Positions 1-11,664 of a DNA stretch of 64,000 bases are shown piece after piece. A program made the position numbers and the translations under genes. Numbering within the stretch: the first letter of the stretch is position 1; each line of letters begins with the position of its first letter. The notes below the pieces were generated by a model. It was not told where the DNA came from. It saw only the letters and a program-made list of their open reading frames with translations, and did not search any database. The stretch is from Megaleporinus macrocephalus (Eukaryota; Chordata; Actinopteri; Characiformes; Anostomidae). The DNA lies in assembly GCA_021613375.1 (NCBI GenBank), contig CM038716.1, positions 13,992,274 to 14,056,273 on the forward strand. The letters are read 5' to 3'.

Positions 1-250
1 TTCCCTAGGAGTCGAGCAGTCACCTGCTGATGTTCAGCTGTGGTGGGACTACCTGATGTCTTTGAATTTTGTTCTCCAGGGTTCCTGCAGACCTCCTCAT
101 AGAAAGACAGTCGCCAGCAAGCGACTTGCATCCCTCAAATTGAGAACAATGGAAAAAGTGCCTCGCCTGCAAAAAAAAAAGTGTTTACGATGTAATTTGC
201 CCTTCGAGATTTTTCACCGAAGCTAGTCTGGAGTACATTTTTTGACAGCT
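1..250 (+). repeat. Third, partial copy of the 652-1978 inverted-repeat family
   Basis: This stretch matches about 780-985 of the left arm of the nearby inverted repeat, in the same orientation. Shared landmarks include the run CACCTGCTGATG, the segment TTTGTTCTCCAGGGTTCC, an A-rich run and a GACAGCTC at the end. It is cut off by the window start. A short open frame is shared by all copies but is stopped or frameshifted here, so it may descend from a coding sequence or be chance. The family is not recognised. Confidence 0.75.
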
Positions 251-394
251 CTTATCAAAACATCAAAGCCTCCCTTTTAACTAATTGGATGTCAGATTTT
301 CATGTAATGTTAATTCCCCCCCATAAGAAATGAATGGCAAATGTTTGGAAACATCAACTGTAATTGTCACAAGTGATGCCACAATGAACCTCTC

Positions 395-530
395 TCACGA
401 GGACACTCATAGGCCCTGTCCCAATACTCGCACACTGTGCTGGTTTAAGTGGATCAGACTGTTTTTAGCGTGTACCCTATTAGATACGCCTACCTTGTTG
501 GTCCACCATGTAGATATAAATATGTATATT
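395..530 (+). mobile_element. Degenerate fragment of an abundant otophysan palindromic repeat
   Basis: The segments AAGTGGATCAGAC and ATTAGATACGCCTACC, followed by TTGGTCCACCATGTAGAT, resemble a palindromic non-autonomous DNA element that I recall as very abundant in characins and catfish. Related pieces occur at 11.7, 31.9 and 32.8 kb. The flanks (251-394 and 531-651) are AT-rich and show nothing else. The match is from memory and the copy is badly decayed. Confidence 0.35.
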
Positions 531-651
531 ACATGTTATATACGCTAAATATCAAATATATGATAAATATATAAATCTATATTAATTTTTGCATTTTGTA
601 CTGAGAATGTCCTAAACAATATCTACTGCAGGAACACTGTATCAACAGCGG

Positions 652-1110
652 TGGAGTAGTCAGCTAACATGGGACCCCCACAAATACCTGGGGTTGTTTT
701 GCATTAGGGGTATGTCTATGAGCGCTCTAAGGACTTTGTTTGAGTCAGTAATTTTTGCTTCACTGTCTCAAATCTCTACTTCCTCAGGAGACGACCAGTC
801 ACCTGCTGATGTCCAGCTATGGTGGGGCTACCTGATGTCTTTGAATTTTGTTCTCCAGGGTTCCTGCAGACCTCCTCATACAATGTAAAAAGTGCTTCAT
901 CTGCAAAAAAAAAAACCTGTGTACGATGTGATTCGCCCTTAAAGATTTTTCACTGAAGCTGGACTGGAATAAGTTTATTGACAGCTCCGTGGCAGCGCTT
1001 TAGCTTCCCAGAGGAACGTGTGAAGATTTTCTTCCGGCTAAACGACTAAACACCTTCCTAAACGCTAGTGTCATCCCTCCGACTCAGTCTGAACCAACCA
1101 CCGTGTGCTT
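652..1110 (+). mobile_element. Left arm of a long inverted repeat
   Basis: Read left to right, this arm matches the reverse complement of 1507-1978 over almost its whole length, with scattered substitutions and small indels. Landmarks in order are GGAGTAGTCAGCTAAC, GGGGTATGTCTATGA, ATCTCTACTTCCTCAGGAG, GGTTCCTGCAGACCTCC, GTGTACGATGTGATTCGCC, GTGTGAAGATTTTCTTCC and GAACCAACCACCGTGTGCT. It is either a foldback-type mobile element or two copies of one repeat in head-to-head orientation. No transposase is visible. Confidence 0.75.
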
Positions 1111-1506
1111 TGTTGAGTGTATTCGGTTTAAACCTCAGATCTTTCCTCCTGTTTCTTCTTTTCACGTTCAACTTTTCTCCCATCTGTAATCTACGGCGTC
1201 CGAGTCGTAAAGACAGAGAGGATTAGTGGGCGTTGGTGCCGTAATCCGATGCGTAAATGGCTTTGAAGGGCCTCTGCAAATCCTCACGAACTCAATTACC
1301 TCTCGCTAGCACTTTCAACTGCTGCCGAAATTGCTCATTCGAGGGACGTGATGTCAGCTGGATGGCTCCAACTCAATCTGGCCGCACTGGCCGTTCACTG
1401 CCCGATGGGCGCTGAGGTCTGAGCTGTTCTCTCTGTTTTCTCACCGTCTCCGCGGCACCGCATACTAAGTATATGCAAATACGAGGCGTACTCTAAATAG
1501 ACCCCC
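1111..1506. other. Spacer between the inverted arms, possible conserved non-coding element
   Basis: The loop between the arms is non-repetitive and GC-balanced, unlike most of the AT-rich background. It shows no similarity to other parts of the window and has no convincing coding frame. Such islands in fish gene deserts are often conserved non-coding elements, but this is a judgement from texture only. Confidence 0.3.
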
Positions 1507-1978
1507 AGCACACAGTGGTTGGTTCTGATTGAGTCGGAGGGATGACACCAGCGTTTAGGAGTTACAGCCGGAAGAAAATCTTCACACGCTCCTCCGGGAA
1601 GCTGAAACGGTGAAACAGAGCAGTCAATAAATCTACAGTGAGAAATCTCTAAGGGCGAATCACATCGTACACATGTTTTTTGCAGACGTGGCACTTTTTC
1701 AATTGTTCTCAAATAGAGGAATACAAGTCGCTTGCTGGTGACTGTCTTTCTATGAGGAGGTCTGCAGGAACCCTGGAGAACAAGACTCAAAGAGATCAGG
1801 TAGTCCCACCACAGCTGGCATCAGCAGATGACTAGTCGTCTCCTGAGGAAGTAGAGATTTGAGACAGTAAACCAAAAATTACTGACTTAAACAAATTCCT
1901 CTGAACATTCATAGACATACCCCTAATGCAGAACAACTCCAGGTATCTGTGGGGGTCCAAGTTAGCTGACTACTCCAG
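1507..1978 (-). mobile_element. Right arm of the long inverted repeat
   Basis: This is the reverse-complement partner of 652-1110. The minus strand has a 131-codon open frame at 1395-1790 crossing part of the arm. Its first part is shared with the other two copies, but there the frame is disrupted, so I do not call it a gene. Between 1979 and 2560 I see unique AT-rich sequence plus two GGGGGTCC motifs like those near the arm ends. Confidence 0.75.
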
Positions 1979-2565
1979 CTTTGGCTTCAACAGCAACTAA
2001 ATGTTTGCTTTAATGATTCTTTCTTCTGAAAACGCTCTTGTCCAGTTTGGTAATTCGTTCTTCCACATGTAAACTGGGATCTTCACTCTTTCCATCAATC
2101 TCTTGGGAAAAGTGGGCGAGGGTTTGGCGTTCAGAAACATGCTGCAGGGTACTGTAAAGCTTTTCAAAGTTATCCCGGGAATAGTTACAGTTGCTGGGCT
2201 ATGAAGGACCAATGGGGTGAACCAATCTGCTATAGCGCCACCCTGAGGCAGACCAACTCTGGTCAGTTAGGCTCATCAGTTGAGGGTAAAGCAACTAAAC
2301 AATGACAATATAAAAGTCAAACTAAGTTTATTTTCTGGGACCCCACAAAATTTTGATGTTGTGACTTTAAGGGGGTCCAAGAGGACAATTGTGCAGATAC
2401 CTATATTTTGAACTTTGGAGATGGGGGTCCAAGGGTGCCCAGCCTATACTGTTGTATTGGCTGGCATTTAGCTTGTATTGTGTATAGTTAGAATTGGGAT
2501 GGATCTCATTCATTCCAATTCTGCTTATCAATTCCATCAATTTTTATGATTTCAGATGATGCCGA

Positions 2566-2812
2566 ACTGTGGCACGGTGGGCAGCACTGTTGCCTCACAG
2601 TAAGGAGGTCCCGTACTGGACTCCCAGTCAGTGTCCTTTCTATGTGGAGGTTATATATTGTCCACCTTTTCCATGTGGGTTTCCTCCTCCGGGTGCTCTG
2701 GTTGCCTTACACAGTCCTAAGACATGCAGTCAGGAGATGCCTTCTGCCCAGTGAACGCTAGGATAGACTCCAGCGCCCCCTGCGAACCAGAAGGACAAAC
2801 TGCATTGAAAAG
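2566..2812 (+). mobile_element. tRNA-derived SINE, degenerate
   Basis: The element begins GGCACGGTGGGCAGCACTG and continues TTGCCTCACAG, GTCCTTTCTATGTGG, GTGGGTTTCCTCC, GGGTGCTCTGG, AAGACATGCAGTCAGG and GGATAGACTCCAGCGCC. This ordered set is characteristic of a very common fish tRNA-derived SINE. The B-box region is degraded and the head is shortened. Its usual (GGAT)n tail is lost. Any open frames across it are incidental. Confidence 0.8.
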
Positions 2813-3526
2813 GAATGATTTACAGAGTGTAAGCCTGTCATTGCCACCTCATAGCAGCCTTATCAACAGTGACAAGCAGCATTTCATCCATTACTCATGT
2901 CCTCAGCTACACTGTTCCTGTGTCACTGTTTTCGTTTTCAGTGCTTGCTGCCTCGCTGACCCCTCACCGGCATGGCGTGCCACCACTGCCAAGAAATGAT
3001 CTTGAGAAATTCTTGTCCAGCTGGCGCTGGTCACGACGACTTTGGTAACAGGGCTGGACTCTGATATTACGTTTGACTTCTCTTCTATGTGCCAAGCCAG
3101 GATCAGCTGGTCAGTCCCTGGAGGGGGGTGTACTTTGGGTTTACTTTGAGTCTCCCTGCCAAAAAGCAACTGTCTGTAGATGCAACACAGCAGTACTGTA
3201 CAGGTAAACTAATATCGGCAAGCTGTCATGCTCGCTTCCTCCTACAGTCAATCGACAGCTGAGGAAGGATGTAGCCCATTTATTACAAACGCTGTCTCCG
3301 CTGTACAATCACACCTCGGTTTTCCTTCCTGCTCAGCTTTCTCCTGATTGCTAATGAGAAGGGCTGACTCTACTAACATTATCTGTGAAGCTGGCTGACA
3401 TGGTACTCAGACTTGGAGACCACATATAGTTGTACACTGGACATTGGCTGTGGATAAGATCTGGAGTCTTAGATGTTTTGCCATGTTGGACGTGCAACTT
3501 CCATTACAATAGTAATCCATCATCAG
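2813..3526. other. Unique sequence, no feature recognised
   Basis: This is mixed-composition, apparently single-copy DNA. The part near 3230-3390 is GC-balanced and could be regulatory, but no motif is decisive. Small open frames on both strands are short and lack homology I recognise. Confidence 0.3.
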
Positions 3527-3570
3527 ATAATAATAATAATAATAATGATAATTATAATTATAATAATATT
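3527..3570 (+). repeat. (TAA)n microsatellite, imperfect
   Basis: A run of TAA units is interrupted by GATAATTATAATTATAA. It is a simple repeat of the kind found throughout fish genomes. Confidence 0.9.
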
Positions 3571-3609
3571 CTTTATTTATAGAGCAGTTTTCATCATTTC
3601 ATCATAATA

Positions 3610-3945
3610 TAATCCAGTTAAAATTTTATTTTAGTTTTATTGAAGCGCTGAGTTACAGAGAGATGTTTATAAACATGTAGTAAAAGTGACTCTGAGCTTG
3701 AATGTCTAATAAAAGCTGAACTGAGCTTCACAGTTTAGAAGCAGAAGAAGAGTCTCTTCAGGTTCTCTGTATGTTACTAAGGTGTTGTCTGTGATGTAGC
3801 AGGTTTTAGATAATTTAGAGCTTTATAGACGCAACTCTTTTAAGACATGACTGATCTGAGATCTGTTTAGTGTTTGCTAGGATCCGAGCTGTTGCGTTCT
3901 GGATCCAGTTAAGTCATTTTCTTAGGAACTCCAGTAAGAGACCAT
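3610..3945 (+). mobile_element. Interspersed repeat that feeds into the 22-bp array
   Basis: The stretch containing GTTGCGTTCTGGATCCAG, TTTTCTTAGGAACTCC and AGTAAGAGACCATTACAG resembles an interspersed repeat that I recall from many fish genomes, where a similar phrase with ACTCCTGTAAG and ACCATTACAGTAATC is common. Its last bases pass without a break into the first unit of the 22-bp minisatellite. The family name is not known to me. Confidence 0.4.
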
Positions 3946-4473
3946 TACAGTGATCAACTCTGACCATTACAGTGATCAACTCTGACTATTACAGTGATCA
4001 ACTCTGACCATTACAGTGATCAACTCTGACTATTACAGTGATCAACTCTGACTATTACAGTGATCAACTCTGACCATTACAGTGATCAACTCTGACCACT
4101 AAAGTTATAAACTCTGACTATTACAGTAATCAACTCTGACCATTACAGTGATCAACTCTAACCATTACAGTGACCAACTCTGACCATTACAGTGACCAAC
4201 TCTGACCACTAAAGTTATAAACTCTGACTATTACAGTAATCAACTCTGACCATTACAGCGATCAACTCTAACCATTACAGTGATCAACTCTGACCATTAC
4301 AGTGATCAACTCTGACCATTACAGTGATTAACTCTGACCATTAAAGTGACCAACTCTGACCATTACAGTGATCAACTCTAACCATTACAGTGATCAGCTC
4401 TGACCATTACAGTGATTAACTCTGACCATTACAGTGATCAACTCTGACCATTAAAGTGACCAACTCTGACCAT
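3940..4473 (+). repeat. 22-bp minisatellite, about 24 copies
   Basis: The unit is close to GACCATTACAGTGATCAACT followed by CT. Variants change ACCATT to ACTATT, CAGTGATC to AAAGTTATA or GATC to GACC. Several multi-unit blocks recur, for example the pair containing AAAGTTATAAACTC near 4098 and 4208, which shows higher-order duplication. Confidence 0.95.
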
Positions 4474-5395
<922 letters not shown>

Positions 5396-6000
5396 ATAAG
5401 TCTCTGGTTTAAGACTGAACATTCTCACATTTCAGAGCACAAATGATCATTTCCTGTCTATATGAGCAGCTCTTGAACACATTAAGCTCCTAAATAGTCG
5501 GATGGTGTAAGGAATGTATAGCCCTATTACATATGTATACGCATCTGCCTCTGTGTTGGTGATTATGTAGAATCAACAATGTATAATCAAGAGCATTTCT
5601 GTAGTGCTTCAAAAACCATTATATCTCATGTGCCTGGAGATGTTTGATGTAAAGCTGGACATCCCTCTGACCCAGTAGAGAATTATGTCAGGTTTGTAAA
5701 GGTCAACTCTGACAGGATAGCTACTGAGGAACAGTTTGGTCCCTGTACGATGACACATGATCGGTTTAAACATTGAGTCTTTGAACTTCTATAAAGATTT
5801 GACATATAGCCGTGACTAGAGAGGTTAGGCATTACATCAGCCTAAAGCTGATTGGTGGGTGGCTTGGAGCCCCTGGAAAGAGGGAAGGGGTCGCAAGTTC
5901 GGAGAGGCCACTGCATGGCCTAAGGTCTTTTTGGCTTTACATATAAACATGTTTACATGTTTCTTTCATGGATCAGAAGTTGCTTTGGGTAATATTTTTT
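5396..6000. other. Unique sequence, nothing recognised
   Basis: This is single-copy sequence of average composition between the hexamer array and the LINE fragment. I see no coding frame, RNA gene or clear repeat. Confidence 0.3.
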
Positions 6001-6545
6001 GTTTCTTTCTTTTTTATTGAGTTTTCTGACAAAAAAAGGAGATACATAAAGCAAAAGATGTATACACCTAAACCCCTAATCCCACCCTCCCCATTTTCAA
6101 CCATTTCTTAGACACCCAAACCATTATCAGGCAGGCCCTCCCTCCACAAATAAAAGAATAAAGGAAAAAAAAAGAAAAAAATAGTAAAATAAATATAAAA
6201 GAATTGGATCAACCAATAAATAAATATATAAAAATAAAAATATAAAAACACATTCTCAAGCATAGCAATTTAATTATCTATAGTATGTCTTAATCCTCTG
6301 GGTCTAGTGTGTCTATTTTATCCCTAATATAGTCAAGAATAGGATCCCACATTTTGTGAAACAAATCCAGAGAACCCTTATTGGTTAATATTTTTAATGA
6401 CTGGCGATAAATAGAATTTGTTGTAATATCTCTAAAAGCAATAAAGGTCATTATTCTATGCTCTGCTGTTGAATTAGGTCCAATGATTTTTATTTTTTTT
6501 AAAAAACGTACCAATATAGCACTAATAAAACACAGCATTTCAACA
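6001..6545 (-). mobile_element. 3' end of an L1-like LINE, ORF2 C-terminus plus A-rich tail
   Basis: On the minus strand an 82-codon frame (6290-6538) ends with the residues FHKMWDPILDYI, a pattern typical of the extreme C-terminus of L1/Tx1-type ORF2 proteins in fish and frogs. Downstream on the same strand come a T/A-rich 3' UTR and a tail region near 6001-6030. The reverse transcriptase and endonuclease domains are absent, as expected for a 5'-truncated insertion. The exact clade is inferred. Confidence 0.6.
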
Positions 6546-6569
6546 GCCTCCCTGCATTTAGTGCAATAA

Positions 6570-6970
6570 TCCCCCCATTTTTAACAGCGATCTAATGCAT
6601 CAGAGGCGTAGTCACAGTCTGGGCATGGCAGAACAGCCAAGCCAGCCATAAAAGGTCCCCTGAAACGGTCAATTAGCATTACGACCTGCTGCCTGTGGAG
6701 CTCGGGATATAAACACATATCAGCTGGTGTGTGCTGTTTCTGCCATGCCAATGTTTTTTTTTAGCTATTAAAGTGATCTCCAGAGAGTTAGCTCTCTGTA
6801 ATTATCTCCAGGCCCTGCCGAGGTTGTTTTGAGCTGTATCCCCGTGCCTGTCTGATCCTTTAAGTGTGCTGCCGAGCAGATGGAACTTGATGGCCTGCTA
6901 GTAATAACCCAAACCAATCCTAAGCAAGCTGATAATAAGAATCTGGTCTGTTTCTTCAGACAGTGGGCTT
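6570..6970. other. Candidate conserved non-coding element
   Basis: A non-repetitive, GC-balanced island contains GTCAATTAGCATTACG (a homeodomain-type TAATTG/CAATTA core), CACATATCAGCTGG and CTGTAATTATCTCC. There is no coding frame. It sits directly between a LINE tail and a minisatellite yet looks uneroded. The assignment is from texture and motif content only. Confidence 0.35.
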
Positions 6971-7003
6971 GCAGTCCATATAAGATGCAGCTAATAATGA
7001 AGT

Positions 7004-7990
7004 CTACTGTTTCTCATTAGGTTGAATGTATAACTCTAAATGTAGGTATTGTATATAAACTGAGTTCCAGTTTCTCATTAGGTTGAATGTATAACTCTAA
7101 ATGTAGGTATTGTATGAAAACTAAGTTACTGTTTCTCATTAGGTTGAATGTATAACTCTAAATGTAGGTATTGTATATAAACTGAGTCTACAGTTTCTCA
7201 TTAGGTTGAGTGTATAACTCTAAATGTAGGTATTGGGATGTTAACTTACTATACAGTTTCTCATTAGGTTGAATGTATAACTCTAAATGTAGGTATTGTA
7301 TATAAACTAAGTTACTGTTTCTCATTAGAATGAATGTATAACTCTAAATGTAGGTATTGTATATAAACTAAGTTACTGTTTCTCATTAGGTTGAATGTAT
7401 AACTCTAAATGTAGGTATTGTATATAAACTAAGTTACTGTTTCTCATTAGGTTTAATGTATAACTCTAAATGTAGGTATTGGGATGTTAACTTACAATAC
7501 AGTTTCTCATTAGGTTGAATATATAACTCTAAATGTAGGTATTGGATATAAACTGAGTTACAGTTTCTCATTAGGTTGAGTGTATAACTCTAAATGTAGG
7601 TATTGGGATGTTAACTTACTATACAGTTTCTCATTAGGTTGAATGTATAACTCTAAATGTAGGTATTGTATATAAACTAAGTTACAGTTTCTCATTAGGT
7701 TGAATGTATAACTCTAAATGTAGGTATTGTATATGAACTGAGCTACAGTTTCTCATTAGGTTGAATGTATAATTCTAAATGTAGGTATAGTATATAAACT
7801 GAGTTACAGTTTCTCATTAGGTTCTATGTATAATTCTAAATGTAGGTATTGTATATAAACTGAGCTACAGTTTCTCATTAGGTTCTATGTATAATTCTAA
7901 ATGTAGGTATTGTATATAAACTGAGCTACAGTTTCTAATTAGGTTCTATGTATAACTCTAAATGTAGGTATTGTAATGTAAACTTTGAGC
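7004..7990 (+). repeat. 61-bp minisatellite, block 1, about 16 copies
   Basis: Each unit runs TTTCTCATTAGGTTGAATG, TATAACTCTAAATGTAGG and TATTGTATATAAACTGAG, with a spacing of 61 to 63 bp. Sub-variants carry GGGATGTTAACTTACTATAC in place of the TATATAAACT segment, and these recur at about 7230, 7480 and 7600, indicating higher-order spread. The last units change GTTGAATG to GTTCTATG. Confidence 0.95.
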
Positions 7991-8549
7991 ACCGTGGTTT
8001 CTAATGAGACTGAATTCTTTAAGGTCTCTATTCAGGAAAGAATAGCTATGTGGGTGGAGCATGTATAGTCTGATTGATGTGGGTGGTTGAACAGTGCCTC
8101 AGGAAGACAAGGCCCTTAGCCACTGAAATACCGCTACATTGTAATGTTGAGTAGGAGAGTGCACTGCTGTAGACTTCTGAATGGGGACGCTATGTCCCAC
8201 TAGAGAGCTTTACATGAGGGGAGAGATGTTGTTGTTTCTGCTCAGCTTTGATTACACAGCACTCTTCTACTTTATACAGAGAAAATACACTCGCTGTGGT
8301 CTGCTGTATTCATCATCTGTGCCCTCTAAAGCTGTAAGGGGAGCTATAGCTGTATGCAATTATAAGCTATAAATCTCTCTCTGTCCCTCTAACAGGCTGG
8401 AGAGAGAGACAAAAGCTTCCCGAGTGATGCAGTGAGAGCTCAGTCGAAAGAAAAGAACTCTTGAAGTCTTGAAATAGACTTTCATTGTCGTACCATACAA
8501 AAAAAACAATACAAATTTAATGTAATAACGATTAAATTAGGTCATTTAT
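7991..8549. other. Unique interruption of the 61-bp array
   Basis: About 560 bp of single-copy sequence separates the two blocks. The left edge retains a decayed unit (TTTCTAATGAGACTGAATTC). A short phrase at 8468-8500 resembles the 'TTTCATTGTCGTACC' type found at some LINE/SINE ends in fish. There is no clear terminal repeat or target duplication to prove an insertion. Confidence 0.35.
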
Positions 8550-9162
8550 GCCATAACTGAGATACAGTTTCTCATTAGGTTGAGTGTATAACTCTAAATG
8601 TAGGTATTATATATAAACTGAGTCTACAGTTTCTCATTAGGTTGAATGTATAACTCTAAATGTAGGTATTGTATATAAACTGAGTCTACAGTTTCTCATT
8701 AGGTTGAATGTATAACTCTAAATGTAGGTATTGTATATAAACTGAGTCTACAGTTTCTCTTTAGGTTGAATGTATAACTCTAAATGTAGTTATTATATAT
8801 AAACTGAGATACAGTTTATCATTAGGTTGAATGTTTAACTCTAAATGTAGGTATTGTATATAAACTGAGATACATTTTATCATTAGGTTGAATGTATAAC
8901 TCTAAATGTAGGTATTATATATAAACTGAGATACAGTTTATCATTAGGTTGAATGTATAACTCTAAATGTAGGTATTGTATATAAACTGAGATACAGTTT
9001 ATCATTAGGTTGAATGTATAACTCTAAATGTAGGTATTGTATATAAACTGAGATACAGTTTCTCATTAGGTTGAATGTATAACACTAAATGTAGGTATTG
9101 AGATATAATCGGAATTGCAATGTTACTCATTAGGTTCACTCCAAATGTAGGGGTATATATTA
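8550..9162 (+). repeat. 61-bp minisatellite, block 2, about 9 copies
   Basis: These units are the same as in 7004-7990, with local variants TTTATCATTAGG and TATTATATATAAACTGAG. The last recognisable fragment has TTACTCATTAGG and AAATGTAGGGGTA, ending at about 9162. Confidence 0.95.
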
Positions 9163-10259
9163 ATAATGAAATATTATATTGTCATTAATTACATTACTTC
9201 TTGTAATCAAAACAAATTCAGTGAAACAACACATGCAAAATTTATGTAACTACTAGTGGTGTAACCACGGTTACAGGTGGATTACAACTGTACAGATTAT
9301 TTAGACTGGAACAGTAGCTTGTTTACAAAAGCCATATATAAAAAGTGTGTAATAACTTACATGATGACAGTATTTCCTGTAACATTACATAAAGGTTTAC
9401 AATAGAAACTGGTTATGATGTCATATCACTAGCAATGTAAATGTTAGAAAAACTGGAGTTTCTAGGGTAAATACAGACTTTATGCAAATTAAAAACATTT
9501 CCTTTTAACACTGGAAAAGACGACTAGAAAACAAAACTGCTGTTCCAGTCTAATTACAACTGTTATTACTAATGTGTTATTAAATAAAAAACTGAAATAA
9601 TGATTCATTTAGTAATCGCTTGTTTAATAATTGCTAGTATTTGCTAGCTTAAATACTTAAGAATAAATAAGATTAACTTTTGCTATGGACTTTTGCCAAC
9701 TCCTTAAGTAGTTTGACACTAATGTTGTTAATTAAATATATGATTTTTGGCTTAAACAAGTTATATAAACTTATACTATTGTAGCATTGGTAAATATCTT
9801 CTTCAGGTAGTTTTCTGTCAATCTGTAAATTTGATTTGCTTTTAAATATTCTATGCATAAACTTCCTTAGTTCATTATTATAAACACAATGATCAAGAAA
9901 CTAATTTATAACAAATAACGTGTATAAGTAAACATCCAATTTATTAATACTAGCTTTGGTATTTAATGTTCCTGTAAATATTTCAACTGAAACATTTCAA
10001 TTAATTAACATTTAACTCCACAGTTAATAACTAATTTACAGAAGTCCTTATTAACACATTATATCATATATACCACATTTCAACACATATCTACAACTGA
10101 TATGTTTCTATGTACTAGGGTCTTATTAACTGCTTACAAAGTTATTATAAACTGCATGTTAATACTTTAATAATCACTAATAAGCAGACATTAATATAAA
10201 CTGTCGCCATGATTCTGTATTTGGTTTTAAATATTTAAATATTCGTTTAAGTCTGTTTC
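9163..10259. other. AT-rich unique DNA
   Basis: This stretch is strongly AT-rich with many TTAATTA-like words and no tandem order. A 61-codon minus-strand frame at 9673-9858 is what AT-rich chance would give. No RNA gene or element boundary is seen. Confidence 0.3.
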
Positions 10260-10545
10260 CAGACTTTGAAGTGTTTGACCATTTGCGACAGGCTTGTTGC
10301 CACTTTATGTACTATCTGCCTACAGGTCATCAGAAAGGTCATTAGCACGTCCTTCACCCATCTAGAGATATTGACTCATCAGGGAGGGAAAAGAAATTAT
10401 CTGATGGTTCTCAGCATGGCTGGGCTGATCGTATAGTTAGGGCGAGCGGTCAGGAGGAGCTGTAGACTGAGATATGATAAATACATCAGTGAGAAAGACA
10501 GAGATTGGAGGGCCGGTGCAGGAATGTTCTCTACTCTGAAGGAAA
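10260..10545. other. Candidate conserved non-coding element with an AP-1 site
   Basis: The island is GC-balanced and single-copy. It holds a perfect TGACTCA AP-1-type site at 10372-10378, next to ATCAGGG, and several TCATTAGC and TTATCTGATGG words. It lies in otherwise AT-rich DNA. Function is inferred only. Confidence 0.3.
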
Positions 10546-11005
10546 GTCAAGCCAAAGTTATTATATTATATATTATATATTATATACATTAAGTTGATAT
10601 TTATAGTTGGGTTTTAAAGTTGCGAGTTCAAAGCATTCCCTTCGTCTGTGTTTTTTTTTTTTATGACTGTTTCAGTGAGAAGTCATTGCCTGATTTTTAA
10701 AAAATACATTCGGAACATTGCTTTTTAACTCCATCCATATTTAAACAAGAATATAAATGCATATATAAATGCATTAAAAGCAGTAACAAAAACTATTAAC
10801 AGGGTTTGGGGTTAATCTGTTGTTTGTTTTTGCTGTTGATGTGACTTGACAAGACCAGCCTACTACAGCCATCATTATTCCACTCAACTTCCATAAATAC
10901 TTTGATCTCAAAAGCATCCGTACATTGATTCCATGCGTTCTGAGAATAAAAACAATATATAAATAATAATAAAAAAAGAAGCTATTAGCATCAGCATGTG
11001 CTGCC
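10546..11005. other. AT-rich unique DNA with a short TATAT run
   Basis: At 10560-10588 there is a TATTATATATTATATATT palindromic run. The rest is unique, with a T run near 10650. Nothing is coding. Confidence 0.35.
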
Positions 11006-11157
11006 AGTTTCCTACCACAGACCAAACACATGCATGGTGTAGCTCGCTTTCACCTGATCTATGCTAGGATTGGCTCCAGCCCCCCAACGCCACAACCACC
11101 CCCCACACCTTGACCCTAACTAGTGGGATAAAGTGGAAGACATTGGATGGATGGATG
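11006..11157 (+). mobile_element. 3' half of a tRNA-derived SINE with (GGAT)n tail
   Basis: The order CTACCACAGACCAAAC, ACATGCATGG, GCTAGGATTGGCTCCAGC and ATTGGATGGATGGATGA matches the 3' part of the SINE family seen at 2566. The GATG-type tail is intact, the tRNA-like head is missing, and the middle is rearranged with a C-rich stretch. Confidence 0.7.
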
Positions 11158-11664
11158 ATCTGAAACCTTCAAGTGTGGACTAAACTGGGAACTTTTTCAC
11201 AGCCCTGTATGTCCCCCACATTTGTAAGCAGGCTTAGAAATCAAAATGCATGTAATTAACATTCATGATTGGATGCCCGTCTCATTAGAAGAGGAGCTCC
11301 AGGACAAAGCTGTTTTATATCTCCTGATAAACCATTAATCCTACATCTCAAACCTCAGATACTGCGGGCTGCCATGGGCACACGCCTTAGTCACGACGCG
11401 AGCAGACGCCCCTGCGCAGTGTCAAAATTGAATTTCAAAAGCGAAAAAGATGTTTGCTTGAAGCTGAACTCGACAAGAGAGCCAGAGTCTGAGTCATGAA
11501 GGAAACAGCATGGACCTTATTAAGAGCTTTCTGACGAGCAGGAGGGAGACTTTCCAGCTCACCGAGACTTTTCAGTAACACAGAAACAGATTTCTGTAGA
11601 TTTCTTCAGTTTCCTTTTAAATTCTCTTCGATTTTATCATTGGTTCAAGAAACTGCATTGTATC
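11158..11664. other. Unique sequence, nothing recognised
   Basis: This is single-copy DNA without a convincing gene. A 76-codon plus-strand frame at 11269-11499 has no recognisable domain. Confidence 0.3.

Noticed and set aside
6290..6538. Minus-strand 82-codon frame as a small host gene
   Set aside because: It ends like an L1-type ORF2 C-terminus and leads into an A/T-rich retrotransposon tail.
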